Positions 10,501 to 25,430 of a stretch of 64,000 nt of DNA are shown in pieces; position 1 is the stretch's first letter, and each line of letters starts with the position of its first letter. The position numbers were made by a program, and so were the translations under genes. The notes beneath the pieces are model-generated. The model was given only the letters and a program-made list of their open reading frames with translations. It was not told the origin of the DNA and did not search any database. The DNA comes from Platerodrilus igneus (Eukaryota; Arthropoda; Insecta; Coleoptera; Lycidae). Where the stretch lies: positions 2,216,501-2,280,500 of the forward strand of contig JARFIW010001109.1 of assembly GCA_036346225.1 (NCBI GenBank), written 5' to 3'.

Positions 10501-13500
10501 AAAAATTTGTTACTTCAAGAGAATTTTTTGGAGCATCATTTACAACTAAATTAAGGCTATGAGCTGCACAAGGAACAAATAAAGGCCTTGAATTTATATT
10601 AAGAATTCTGTTTTGTAGACCATTATGTTTGCCTTTTATATTGGCGCCGTTGTCATATCCTTGCCTTCGCATGTCCATAATATCTAGATTTAATTCTTGT
10701 AAATAATTAAGTAAAAGGCTGTTAATCCTTCACCAGTGGTATTTGTAACTGGGCAGAAACCTAAAAAATGTTCTCTAATTTCTATATTCTTTGAAATATC
10801 ATTAATAAAACAAATCTGACAACTACGGTTATTTGTTCTTCGTGACTAACATCAGGAGTACAATCTAATACAATTGAATAATATTTAAATAATTTCAATG
10901 TTTCGATTATATTTTGTTTAACTTTTTCACCTATCAGACAAATTAATTCATTTTGGATTTTATCACCTAAATAATGTGGCATACTATTGCTATCTCTTTG
11001 AATTCGGCCAATATGTTCCGCCATTATATTATCGAATTTTACAATTGATTCCACTAGCTTTAAAAAATTGCCATTGCCTTTTTCAAAAAGATTTTGATTA
11101 CTTCCTCTAAAAGCTAGATTTTGCTTTGCTAAATATTGAATGATACAAATAATTCTTTCAATAATTGACGTCCACCTTTTTTCCCAACTGATTTAAATTT
11201 TTGTTGACTGAGTCAACAGTTGTACCATTGTCAATAGATTTTTTTAGCTCAACACACTTCTTAACATTTTCAAAACGTCCCTTACTTTTTTCGTGTCTGT
11301 TTAAATTTTGCAATAAATATTTCCAGTCAGTATAACCATTATCATGACTAAAAAAAATATTATTAGATACTTTTAAAAATTTGCAACAAAAACAAAATAC
11401 AGAATTATTTGACTTAGAACAAACTAGTCATTTTCTAGGAACATTTTCATTATTGCTTAATTTTTTTCATAAGTATATGAAAAAGTCTATTTGAATCGTC
11501 TAATGGAAATGCAATATTTTTCAATTGTACTCTATTTCTAGAATAGACATTTTAATATTATCTGCTAAAACTTGCGGCCAAAGAGCTGGATCTTTCAATC
11601 TTTTCATACCAGCATTCTCAGCAGCAGCTTCTGTTGGTGAAGGTGGATCCGTCGTGTTATGCGCATCCGCCTCGAATTTCTTATTTTCTTGCCGCAGTCC
11701 TATTTGTAGATTTTTCATATACGTGTCCTTGTTTAACTCCAATTGTTCCTCCACTTCCAGGATTGATGATGGCTGTGCTGCTGCAGCCGTGGTAGATACA
11801 ATAATTTTTTTTAAAGAGCCAGCCAGTTATTTTTTATTTCTTCTTTCTCGAACTTTCTTTTTCGATATTGAAAGCCGGAAAGTTTTTTTTACCATCAGCC
11901 ATCTGAATCAAGCACAAAAAACTTTATGAATATAGAAACGAGCAAATAAAAATAAAAGTTTAAATGTTTAAAATAGAGGAAAACTAAAAATACTTACGTT
12001 TTAAACTTTAAGCGGCATGCAATATACTTAGTCTAGAATCCAGAACACTAAACTTGATTGCAACTTCCAGCCCTTTTATCTGCTTATATTAGTTCAATAT
12101 AATACTAAATTTAAACTAAACTATAGCTTCCGTTTTCCATTATAACTTTCAAAATTTGTTATCATGAGATGCCGTCTACAGGTGCAGAGCAGAAATGATC
12201 GACAAAGCACCAATACAATACTTCCTCATTGTTTTTGTCTCTAAAATGCGCCGCATTATGTAGCTGATTTCGCCGAATCTATATAGGTTTATATTTCATA
12301 ATGCTGCACAATAGCGAAGCGATAAAGCGATAATCTTGTGCCTGCAGCCGCCACTGTCGCACAATCACTGCGTATAACTCTTTTTAAGGTTCCGTACCTT
12401 ATAAGGTATCACGGAACCTTTATAAGATCGCCCTGGTGTTCGTCTGTCCGTCTGTCCCAGAGGTTTTTCTCGAAAACTATGTAACGTAGGAATTTGAAAT
12501 TTGACACAATGCTAGGTCTTTATGGCGCGCTTCTAAAAGTATTTTTTTAATAGTTTTCGGTCCAGTAGTCTTCAGGATATAGCTCAAAATGTGCCGAAAA
12601 TGACCGTCCCCCCCCCATGTTCTCTTACATTTCCAAAGCTAATATTTTGATTTTAATAGGGATAGTAGCTATTGAGTCATAGATTATCGGAAAACTGCAG
12701 GTTTTTTGACAGTGTAATAGTTGCTGGGAAAATTTTTTTTATACATAGTGATAGACAAGGTATTTGCTAATAATGTACCAGTACAATGTGGAACAATATA
12801 TTCATTTTTCAGTTATCACAATCAAATTTGGACAAGATTTAAATATACATAAAAAATAAAAACAGCTTAATTTGGTTTATTGATTGCTCACTGTAATATT
12901 GGTACGGAACCCTAATTTTGCGAGATCGACTCGCTCTTGGGTAACTTTTTTGTATTTATAACAGCAATCGGCACGGATCTGTTTATAATAAAAATAAATT
13001 ATAAGTAATAAGTTATGTCATGCTTGCCCACTTGCAAAAAAATGCAATACGTTGTATATCAAGTTCCCGTTATATAAAATAAGTCAAAACATATTGAGTG
13101 ATATGAGTACAATGTGGCAAATGCTATCAGCTTTTATTTAAAATATTTGAAGCAGACATGAATGTGCATGTACAATTTGAAAATAATAATAAAAAATAGA
13201 TTAAGACATAACGTTAGTAATGGCGATTTTTACTCTTCATGTATAAGTATATGGTCCAATTTCTCTATTTTTTATTTTGCCGCCCCTAGTAGGTTGCCGC
13301 CCTGGTGCTGTGCACCCGTTGCACCCCCGGTACGGCGCGACCGTGAGTCGGGAAATGGTCGCGTACATGATAGCATGCCAACCGGTTACATCGTTGCACT
13401 AATCAATTTTAATTGATATTTTAACTGAATATCGGTGAAATAGGGTATATATTTATAAAACAATAGACGGAGAACCGAACTGTATCTAACAACAAAGCGC

Positions 13501-16500
13501 AACGGCTCTGTTCGAAGACAACAAACATATAAATAAGGACAAAATTGTTGGAAGCATATGTGTGGAGCACGACACTGTACGCCTATAAAATAGGGACAGT
13601 AAGAGACGCAAACAGGAAATGGAAAAAAGTTTTGGAAATGTTATGCTTCAGATGTATGATGATGATAGCATGGACAGACAAAGTTAATAACAAACTAATT
13701 ATAGAAATAGTAGGAAATAAAGATATTTGTTGAAAACAAAAAAAAATATAGGAGAAATAGAAGGTCCGGATACGTTCTCAGGCATTTTTAAGAAATAGTG
13801 TGGTCTGTATTACAAGCAGATATAGGAAAAGAGACAGCTAAATGTAGACCTAGATCAGGCTCTTACACGCAGATTGTGAAAAATGTAGGCTGTGGAAATT
13901 TCAGGGAAATGTGTAAGTTAGCTCAGAATAGAAAACTATGGAGGTACGCGTCTAACCAGTTCCAGGACTGAAGACTTAATGATGATGAGATTAACTTCGT
14001 TTATTAATTTAATTGCAATATTTGAGTAGTTTTACCATTTGTCACATTCACATGAAGGGAATTTTATTTACAAGCCACTAATTAAACAATCATGTACCAA
14101 GTAAAGAAAGCCAATCCGCGTAGAAAACAATATTTATTCAAGACATCCCAGAGGTTTTACACAGTACAAAAATCAACGCAAAATAATAAATACATTCCTG
14201 ACTACCTCAAACTAATTGTTACCCTCAATCCTAATATTTATATAAAACAAAAATTTAAAAATATCTAGTGAATTGTTTTCAGTCGCTGGATTAACCCAAG
14301 TTTAAATTTTTGGTATCGAAATAGTCAAACCATATACTTACATATTGTCCACAAGTAGCTCTTGGTAAATAAATACAAAAACAAATATTAAAGTAATAGC
14401 AAACCACAGCAATAAAGAAAAAAACTATCTATACACGATATGCATTTCGCTGCAGCTGTAACAAAAAAATTGTGTAAAAGCATCGCACTTAAATAATAGT
14501 GTACTTTAAATTTTTATATAGAACATTTTTATTGTCAGTCATTGTAAATCTTAATCTCTAAGTAAATGCTCAAACAGTAACAGGCGCCGTTATAAGCACA
14601 CTCGGACGATTCGAGTGAAGCAAGACCAATCTCAACGCCTGCGGTTTTGCATTGAGTAACCTGGAAAATTCAGAACCAATTCTTCCCGATAGAAGTCATC
14701 AAAGCGACGCAGAGGTGAAACAGTAATCTTTACAGCTGAGCATGACGAGTTAACTCTTTCGCCCAGGATTATCCTGCTCGGAAAATTTTGCATTAGTCGG
14801 AGCTCTAAATGAAACCAACAATCATTTTGGTAATACTTAACTAAATATCGAAAATATCATCACACGAATTTATTTATCTCAAATCAAAATTACAATATTT
14901 TGGCACCCAATGGGAGAGGCCTTGTACTGCCTTAGGAGTACCGCCGTCGAATGGGCATCAGCTAAAGTGAATATTTGTAGATTTTTTGAGGAGTCTGAAA
15001 ACGCTATTAGGGATAGACTTTTAAACTTTGAGAGCCAGTGAGATTTATTCATGGAGCTTAGTTATAGTTATTATCAGTAAGATAATATTTCTTAAGCTTT
15101 GTGCACCAAGCAGGATTTTTAACCTAAAATATTCTCGACAATAAACTAGTACCCATATTGTCTAAGCATTTTTCACCGGACGTACAACGTGGCAATATTA
15201 TCGATGGATTTAGTGCGGTGAATGCAGTGGAGAAATTTTTACAGAAAACCCATGACACTTATTTAGGGGGTTTCGCATAGCTTAAACAGACCACCGCGAG
15301 AAATCAATCCACGTAGGGATAATTATAACTCAGCTCGCAAGGAGCCAACCAAGCCTGCGGCAGTTAGGGGTCAAAATTATTTAAACAATTAAAACGGCGA
15401 TACTCGATAAACGTAAATTATATAACTTTCTTTGATAGAGAGAAGAAAAATATTTTAACGGAGTCCGAAAGTGAATCGGAAAGAAGTGAACTAATTGCGT
15501 CATCGATATCCTTTACAATGGGAACTGAAAAAGTAGAGGCACTATTGAAGATTATAAATTATTAGCTGCATTGTAAGTTTGGAATGCTTTAATAGGCGTA
15601 AATATGCTAAACTTGTTTCGGCGATTTTTACCGCGCTTGGGAAAATGTGAAATGTATTGTACATCGAGCTACTTTTTCCGGGAATTAAACTTCACTTTAG
15701 TACCGAGGCTCAACGAAACGGTTGTGTTTTGGTCGGAATGCAGTGTAGTGAGTATTTTTCGATGTAGTAACCTAATTATGGTCTCCACCTCTGTTATATC
15801 TTTTTAGTGTTCTATTACAATTAGAAGATTCATATGACAAAAATATTATGAGAATCCAGACCACGACTGTCTGAAAACTCAACTCCGTCGTCAAAGAACG
15901 AAAATATGAGTAAAAGCATGGTATAACCTTGGCATAGAAATTTGAATGACTAAACCATAAAATTTATTAGTTATAGGTTAAAGGGTATTTAACCTGTAGC
16001 AGTTGACGCCTAAATCGGAGTCGTAACACTTCCCTTACTCTTACTAACGATTACATGGGGAGGTTGCCAATTTCTTTCGGAGGTTGAAGGAATTTGCGAG
16101 AAGCGAATAGCATTTCAAAAGAACGAACTTAAAATATTTTGCACAAAGAATTACATGAAACAATCTTAGTCGGTAAGATGGATGCAGCATTAGCTAATTA
16201 TTGATAAAAACGCATTCGAAAGCTTGTTTGCATCGTTTTAAGCAAAATAAAACTATTTTCAAGCATCGTTTGAAGAAACTTAGATCCATCACTATAAACT
16301 AGAGCGAAAAAACAAACAGTCGAAACAAAGGATTGAATACAATTTCATTAGCAGTAAAGTTTTGGCAACAATTTTGGGGATTGCAATGTTGTTTTGTTGA
16401 TTGATTATCTTCAGAAAAGTAAAACAATTAACCCTGAATATTATTGTAACCCTTTGGATCAGTTGTCAAACTTCAAGTCTAACTAACTAAGGAAGTACGC

Positions 16501-19500
16501 CCTCGACTCGAGTTTTGATTTTCGGGTTACGGGTTGCTGTTTGAAACAATGGCTTAATGAGTTTGGATAATTTGAGTTACTGGATCAACGTGACTTAGTG
16601 GGTTAATAAGACCAAATGTTAATTAATTACTCAATTTGGATAACTCGGTCAATTTGTATAAGTAGGTCAACCGAGTTACTTGTGGACCTGGAGCATTGGT
16701 CATCCTTAATCTGTATTATTAGACATGGACACGTTTGTATACAAGCATAACCAGTTATGTTCGGCGTTAAAAAGTGCTCGCTCCGCAAATTATTTTAGTT
16801 AATAATTAGGTTTAGAGTATTTTTGTATAATTAATTTGTTATTACTCGTATTTGTATAATACAGTTAGGTAAACAGGCTTGTGGAAATTACCTTTGGAGT
16901 TTCTTGATAATAGCGATGGTATCGTGTGATTTTGTGAAAACAACTATTCTCACGGGTCGTAGAACGGACAGGACGTATTCGGACCTATCAGAACGTGCAC
17001 GAACGGGCGGTATTTAAGATGTTGAAACGGCATTTTCAACATGACTAACTATCTTAAACGACGTGTGCGGGAAATGCATTGTATACCTTGTGATAAAGTC
17101 GACTCCTATACCTACCCCTTATAGCACCTTAGCTTATCTCGTGTTCTAGTTTGTGTTGTAGGAAAAAGCAACGCGCCTTGTCACAGGAAATTTAAGCTAG
17201 AGCAGTAAACCGCACCCACGGGGAATAAGTGAGATAGACAATAATTATTTGGTACACAACTTGCCAATATGCATGAACTAGGTAGTAAGCAGAGGTAATA
17301 ATTAATTTACATTGTTAATTTGAATCTCGGTGAAATAGGGCATAAAATTAGAAAACAATAGAAGGGGAACGAGCTGTATACACATGTTGTGTGAGAATTT
17401 CAGGGAACTATGTAGGCTAGCTCAGAATATAAATAAGTGCAGGTACGTGTCCAAGCAGTTTTGAAACGGAAAACCTAATGACGAAAAAATAAGCGCAGAA
17501 AAATCTGATGATTAGTATAAACAACTAGTTGTTGGTTGCGAAATATCTGCAACTAATGATGACTGTGCGAAAAGATATATTGGAGAATATATTAAATCGG
17601 TAAATGGTTAAGTGTTGGGGGAACTTGGCAGCCACAGGCTGCTTACCTCCCTTCACAACCACTGAAGATCAGAGAAAAGGTATATAATTGTAAAACAATA
17701 GAAGGTGACCGAACTGCATCTAACAAGAAAGAACAGCACCTACGAGGAAAGACAACAAACATAGAACAAGAAGAAAATTGTTGAAAGCATATGTGTGGAG
17801 CACAGCACAGTATGCCTATCAAATACTGGCAGTCTGAAACGCAGACAGAAAAACGGTAGCAGCCTTTTGAAATGCTGTGCTTCAGATGTATGAGGACGAT
17901 AGCATGGACATACAAAGATAATAACAAATAGGTTATAGAAATAGTAGAGGAACAAGGATATCTGGGAAAAAAGATAAGAGAAATAGATGGGCAGAATACG
18001 TTGTAAGGCATTTTTGGGGAATAGTATGGGATATATTACAAGCAGAGATAGGAAAAAAGAGGTAGATGTAGACCTAGATCAGATAGTTATAGATGCAGAC
18101 TGTGCACATTTCAGAGAAAGCTATAGGTTAGTTCAGACTAGGAAACAATGAAGACTGAAGACCTAATGATGATGTTAATTTGAATCGTAATTTATATTAT
18201 TCTATTTGTTAATTCTGAGTAATACATTGCGCCCTCTGTTCGCGATTCTAGCCTATATAATGTACTAATTACCTATCTAATTAGCATATTTATTGTGCAA
18301 AATTTGAAAAACGAAAATTTTTAAAAATTATTTTGGTTTGAAAATTACACTTCAATATCACACCACATATGACTTGTCTAAAACGGTTGTTATTCAGACT
18401 AAAATTTTAGATTGAACGCGCGTGTCTTCATGATTAAAAATTATTAATTTATAATTAAGAGAATGGTCTATTAACTTATTGTATCGTATCTATTGCAGAA
18501 AAATTTCAGTATTTAGTGTATTTTATTATTGGTATTCTCCCTTTGTATATAAAGATTTGCATTATAACTATTTTTTTTCTTTTGAAACAAGATCGTTGGA
18601 TTACTTATATTTCAATAAAGCGGATAAGTAGTTTTTATTTTTTTTAATATAGGTTTGTTTTATACCTACAAATGACGACAATAAATACCTCAATCTTTAC
18701 AGAATAAAACTTTTCAGAATTTATAAAATAATCTACTTCTACTTCTACCTAAAGATCTTTAAAGTATTTTAACTTGAAAAGACTTTTATCTAACTAACTT
18801 TTCAGTATTGTAATTGTTAATTATGCATCAGTCAATTACTTTAATCATGTCTTTGGAACTTGCCATTTTCATAAAAAAATCTTTCAGCTTTATTCGCAAA
18901 GAGTAGAAACTATTAATAAAATGCCCGTACAAATTGTTATTTATACTTTTCGTTTTTTGATCTTACCTTGCATATTATATTAACTATAATAAATTATATG
19001 TATCTAAAAAGTAATATGGTTATTTTCCAAGTTTTGTCACGGAGAATAGCGCCTTCAAACTCGCTCTACTCCTTAGGGAGTTTTCTTAGTTCTATCTACA
19101 TATAGGAGGGACGGTGTGCCATGCTGAGAGTAGGGCCTTCGAATCATAAATTGTTTGCCATTATCTTTCCCGTTGAAGTTATCTTTGGATTTTATCTCAT
19201 CTAATTGATCTTCCAAACCATAAATGGTTATTTATTTAATCTGCTTCTTAGCTTTATATATTGATAGGATAACAATAAGAACTTTATCCGTACTGTAGAA
19301 TCACTGGTTAATTTGTTAGCGTAAAGTTGTAGTGCAGCAACATATTATGTTTGTATCTTTGCTGTCTAGCCTGTGTTTCTAATTTGTTTGAGTTGAAAAA
19401 ATACATTAAAGGTATTATAAAAAATTGTATATTTCTTTGAACGCAATGTATGATAAAGTTAAATTTGTTTTTAGATTTTTATAGTGAGAAATAGGTTTTA

Positions 19501-22500
19501 GTCTTAAGTATTAAGACTAATACTTTCGACTACGGTGGCAAATAAGACTACTGCGTGCTTGGATGACGCAGATCGGGTGACTACTGGTTCCGTTTCCTGG
19601 AAACTCAAAGATTTCCATGGTTTAGCAGATAGCACAGAGAAGTTACTAGAAAAAAGTCTTCCGTGTACATAAGCTCCTGTACAAAACACTTTTCTCTTTT
19701 TTATGTTTTCTCTTTTTGGAACTTAGTCGTAACTGTTGTGCGTTAAAAAGCGCTCCACAAATTATTTTAGTCAGTAATCAAGTTTAGTTTGTATAATTAG
19801 TTTACGTTATAACGCATATTTGTCTAATATAGGATTAGTTAATTAGGCTCGTGGAAATTACCTTTGGTTTTCTCAGTAATAGCTTGTGTCGTCTGATTTT
19901 GTGGAAACTACGTTTCTCAGGGATCGTGGTACAGACATGATGTTTTAAAGTTGTTGGACGCGCGGCCATAATGGCATTCTTAACCTATCATAAACGAGTG
20001 TATGGGAAGGGCATTATAAACATTGTGATGAAGTAAATCCCTCATTTCCTATACCTATCTCTGAACGTACTTTAGGTTATCTTGTGTTCTCATTTCTGTT
20101 ATAGGAAAAGTCAACAAGCTTCGTCGTTGAAACTTTTAGCTAGGCGGCAATCCACACCCACGCGGGAGAGCTAAATAAACAATAATTATTTGGTACACAG
20201 CCAATAAGTATTGTACTAGATGGAAAGCAGAGTTAATAATTAATTTAAAATGTTAATTAAATTCATTCGAAGTTCGGCTAAAAATCAATTCTGGTTTCGA
20301 GACTAGTTAAAAAATTTAAGTTCAAGGTGGTTTTGAAGTTGATCGTTTAGTTTTATGATTTCGATTTAAATCTACTTGGGACTATGTGCGCGATGTTACT
20401 TTACGCTAATTGTTACGTTTAAAGTTAACTCAGATATCATAATCCATTAAGAAACTTTATAATTAATTTGAATATTTTAAAGATAATTAAGATATCTTAA
20501 GCGTTCATTTGATGGATACATAAACAGGTCTAATATTTAAAATACAAAATCTTGCGATGAGAAAATTATCAACTACTTACGATTTTTAACTCAGCGTCTT
20601 CAAGACAATCTTCAGGGAATTTGTGGTTATCCAAATCTGCGATACCTTTTGCATAAGAGGCCTAGAAACAAAATAGATCAAGACCTAACAATGTTAAAGA
20701 AAGGTTCGATTTCTTCACAGATCACGCTTCAAAGTCCTGGTAAGAGGAGGCTACTTTACTGCCGGATTAGCAATCACATCCCACTTGTGCTAAAGAAATA
20801 ATTCTTTATTGGTCAACGACAATCTGGCGACCGTTGACAGCCAACCGCACAATTCCTAACAGGAGTGATACGTAAATGTTCATAATAGAGGCGCAATTTA
20901 GACATAAAACTTAAACATTAAGAGGAATTTGATACACAATGAAATAACACGTAACAACTTTCGGTTATAATACCTATATTTTTAGGTAGGTGATGTAAAG
21001 CAAGTTTAAGAGTTACTATGAAATAGAAAAACATTGAATTTAAGATATCCTAAATTGTGAAATATGTAACATATCCATGAAACAAGATGTAAGAAATTAA
21101 CAAATTAAGGAAAATGAAGTTCAATAATAAGCTATTAAGTTTCACCGTTTTGATAAAAAGAAGTGAAACGTTTGACCCTGGCTATGTGTAGCACAAAAAT
21201 TTTTTGTAGTTGTAGGTTAAGGATTTAAGAAACAAGCAAAATAAAGAATTTCAAAACATAGGAAAAAGGAACATAAAGGATCTAAAACCCAACGAAGCTG
21301 GGGACTAAACTAACATATTTGTCATACTTTTCTCAGATTCATAATAATCTCGAATTACCGCAATTTACTAACTCAACATTCTTAAAAATACTAACATTAA
21401 GTTCATTTCAGGCACCCCATGGTGGAATAATTAGTGGCGGGTTTTCAAAACATGCAGGATTTGCAGTGGCACCAGCACCATCTCCTTATGCTGAAGGTAA
21501 GCACGTGTAATGTATTTGTTTATTAATAACTTAAGTTAGATGTTACATGACAAGCTACCTTTGACCAAATTGCTGTTTTTGTCATTTAATACTTACAAAA
21601 CAGCAGAAAAAATTCTTTTAAAATAAACAATCCCGAAACACCATATGAATTTATTATGCATAGAATTTTACTCGATCACAGTGGAACGTCAAACATAGTG
21701 TCCTATGATTTTACTGCTTATTTGATCAAGATAGTTTTGAATTGAAAATCGTCTAAAGCACATTTTTAAATTAGGACTTTTGGATTTCTACTAGATGTCT
21801 CAAATCTCAATATGTTGTACGTGAATTAGACAATTTCGCTTCTTCCACCTCTCCAAACACACGCACAATATATTGCTGTAACTAGTCTCTCGTTGCAACA
21901 CCACTAATTTTTGTTGTGACTATTCTCACGTTAGAGCGCCACTAATTTGCTTTGATAGGACTCGCTTTGAGAGAACCCAAATTAATGCTGCGACTACAGT
22001 ACAGCGAATTGTATTAGTGAGGATGCAAATATGAAACTATTATTTTGCCATCCTATTTTTTGGTTGGCTAGCTCAACGAAATTATGCTGTGGAATTTACG
22101 AAAGTGAATTGAAACATAGAAATCTCAAAAAACATATATGCATGTCCAGAATCTCTTACATTTATAGAACAGTTTACAGCTTAAGCTCATATAAGAAATT
22201 ATTCCCAAAGGTTACTTATAAAATAATCCTTACCCGATCTTTGTTAAGAATTACAGAATCCTCTTTAATTTATTTGTGGATCATTTGCCGATCCTGTATT
22301 ATCCCGTTTGTGAGTGTAATTGGCCAACGATGTTGCATAGATAATTAAGTAAAGGTCAAATACTTCGAACTGCAACCTCAAAATTTGTTGGAAATTATCC
22401 CCTTCACAAAAATTAAGAACTTATTCTAATTTAAGGTACTAACATTTAAACATCCTTATAAGTTGCTAACAAAAAAATCCAAAACTTATACTTGCTATAG

Positions 22501-25390
22501 TTATTGTCAAATAGCGTAAAACGCCTTCCTTTCCTTTCTAATACACAAAATTAATGTTTGTAGTCTCTCATTCTCTGTAATACGTAAAGTTATCTTATCT
22601 AATTTATGACATTTTAGAGTTCCTTAAATCGGGGCGTTTATTCATTTATACAAAATAATTAGCTTTTAAAACATTTCTAATAAAATGACGTATTCTCTTA
22701 TTAAATAACGAAAATTCTGGAATTACACGTTTTATTTTAGAGATTAAAGTGTTATTTTTAAGAAAAATGTATATATTTTAAATGAAAATACGATAAACTG
22801 ACACTATTTTATGCCATTTACCGTTTAGTAATGCAGCGTATTTCATTTTGGATTAAATGATATAATTTGTTCTGGAATTAACCCAAAATGGGTTTCTTTA
22901 AAAAAAGGTGCTTCTCTCATCAAAAATAGTATTTTTAATGAATATTTTATTTATATCTTAAAGTTGATAGTTCGAAAGCAAATGTAAATTAACGTGATCC
23001 ATCTATTAATAATGGACTTTCAAAGTGAGTGTTTTCCAGCCTGTAATAAATGTTCACACGAGGTTTAATTACATAATTGATTAAATTTCGCAATTGCATT
23101 CTTATTGATTGTAAATGCAATTTACCTTTCAGTGATGCAGCCTATTCCGTTTCTAACAAATACCGCGCATATCGTAAAAACGATAGCTTACCATCTAAGT
23201 TAGTTTTGGTATTTACAGAATAATTATTTATAAACGAATAGCTTGTGTATTAACATTTTAAAATAAAAACTAGCTTTAAGGTATTACTCAAGAATTACAT
23301 ACACACACGGCTTAAAGTTGGGCTTTTTAAGTTGACGATTTTTTCACACGGGATTTAATGAGGGCCTTTTTTATGTGCTAATGAAATACGCTTATATTTA
23401 TACAGGGTAGAAAAATTAAGTATAGGGACATTTTAATATTTTCAGGTTTTTCTTTCTATATATCTTCAAAAGGGCATTAAACTTTCAAAGTCTTCAATTA
23501 AAGTCGTCTGTTTACTGCAATACTTCACCACTACGTTTAAAATTAGTATTGAACAACTGAGTTGTGTATTTGATTTCCATTGAGTTTTATAGGATTGAGC
23601 GCTGCAACGTCACACGCCCAGAAGCTTCGAGTCAACTCCTGTTGCTACTCCTACGATTTGATTGGTTGAAAATATTGGCTCGTCCGCTTACGTAGGATCA
23701 AGAACCATAATGTTTTTTCATGCATTTTTTTAATTAGCTAAATTTGAAGGCATGATTCAACATTTACAGAAGTGTGACGTTCGAATAACTTCAAACTATC
23801 CTTAATTAATACCGTTTACCTCTACGCATTAACTTTACTACTTTACGTGAAGAAGCGTTCAATAAGTTTATAAAATAGATACACATGAGATACGCTAAAA
23901 CCTAGTAAATCTTTATACAATTATGCTTGTAATAAAGAAGGAATAATAAAGTGCTTTGATAAGAAACGCACTTTCAAAGATAAGTTTTAAATACTAGACA
24001 TAAACGAAAACATGTGGATGTACATCACTCATATTACATCAGTTATTTTGTTCAATTCAAGGATCATAAAACAACAGCAAATACCCGCATGATATGTAAC
24101 TTCAAAATAGTTTCGTCAGAAATCAGCTTAAAAAGCCTAAGAATACCAAAAACAAACATGGTTGGTTATAACACTTTGTAAGGCTGTTTGGACAAACCAA
24201 TCCAAATGTAGATAGCAAAAGCTATATAACGCCCAGAGTTGATAAGAAAGGGCAGTCTCAGTTTGAAGCACGTCGAACATGCAACACTCTTACTCGAATA
24301 TTTACGCGTCAAATAAATAAATTTTAAATTATATTATTGCGAAAGGTGGTGTTGTATAACAATAGTTGATGACGAATTGCGTTAAAGATATATGAAAAAG
24401 CTGTTGCCGTTTTGCGGAAAACATGAGTAGAAATTTGTTAATTAATTTAAATTAAATGTTTATAATAATGTAGGGCTTCAAAGGTGTATTTAAGAAACCT
24501 ACGAGTTCTAAGGTGTCTCTAAGAAAACTACGAATTCTAAGGCGTGTATAAGAAATCTAAGAAACCTACGATATTAAGAAGGATCTTAGTCTGGTATTCA
24601 GAACTTCTGAGTGGTATTCAGAAATCCAGTTAGTGATTAAGTGGAGAGGTCTAAGGCGTATCGAGAACAATATAAAGTAAAGCACGAGGTGAATTTTGGA
24701 AATAAGGAGTAACAAAACTATTGGTTCAAAGCACGTTAAGGAGCACAAAGCTGAGCATTGGTTTTCGATTGAAAATAATAAGAGGGTGTTGATCCACAAC
24801 ACGCAACAGCAAATCAGGATATCACAGGTCAGGGCTAACTAGTATAAAGAATCTTTTTAAATTTAAACACTGAATATATTTCTTTTTCCTCAAATTTGTT
24901 AGAAGTCAACAAAAATATTTAATACGTTGAAATTTATGTGATTAGGATATAAGGTCTTGAACGTTCTAGATTTTTTTAGTAAAAGGTGTCGTTTTTTGGT
25001 GACTTTAAGTTAAATTAAAGGGATATAATTTTTGGGATAAATGATCCAAATAATATTAACTGATTGAAGGGTGTATTTAAGGGATTACAAAATTGTGAAG
25101 TGTAGATATCATTTCCTTTCATTATACGAATATTGATTGATTTCGTTTTATCAATTCAAACAGGTAAGAATTAAAGGAGTAAATTAATTTGATCATCGTA
25201 ACGTTGTGCACTCTGTGTGAATTAAACTGGGCTAGTCGTGGCATAATTAAAATTAGAAGATTAGAGAAAAACACAGAGCGTTGGCGTTCAGCAGGAAACT
25301 GGACGTTTATTACATCCGGCTGCTCAAGCGTGGGGGAGGACTTCATAGCAAATTAATCTGACGCAACAATGTGGGGCGAGAACTACATAG

Positions 25391-25430
<40 letters not shown>

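Larger units (their letters stand above)
8275..13345 (-). mobile_element. Decayed hAT-type (ZMYM1-like) transposon, inferred extent
   Basis: The transposase relic at 9088-11902 lies between two end-like sequences: TAGGGCCGAGTCAAGGGT, then CGCCCGGGTGCAAGAT near 8275-8315, and TTGCCGCCCCTAGTAGGTTG, then TTGCACCCCCGG near 13270-13340. Both resemble ends of insect hAT/ZMYM elements ('GGGCCGGATTAAGG...CGCCCGGGTGCAAG' and 'GCACCCCC...GGC' types). I could not read a convincing 8-bp target duplication, so the limits are inference. Nested inside are a fold-back MITE (8355-8892), a SINE (9190-9485) and repeat R copy 2 (12386-12946). Confidence 0.5.

Noticed and set aside
11525..11929. 134-codon plus-strand frame
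   Set aside because: It overlaps the N-terminal part of the hAT transposase on the minus strand (DPALWPQVLADN), which is the real coding sense.
17643..18011. 122-codon minus-strand open frame
   Set aside because: It is antisense to the LINE 3' relic, which has recognisable residues on the plus strand; the minus frame shows no domain.
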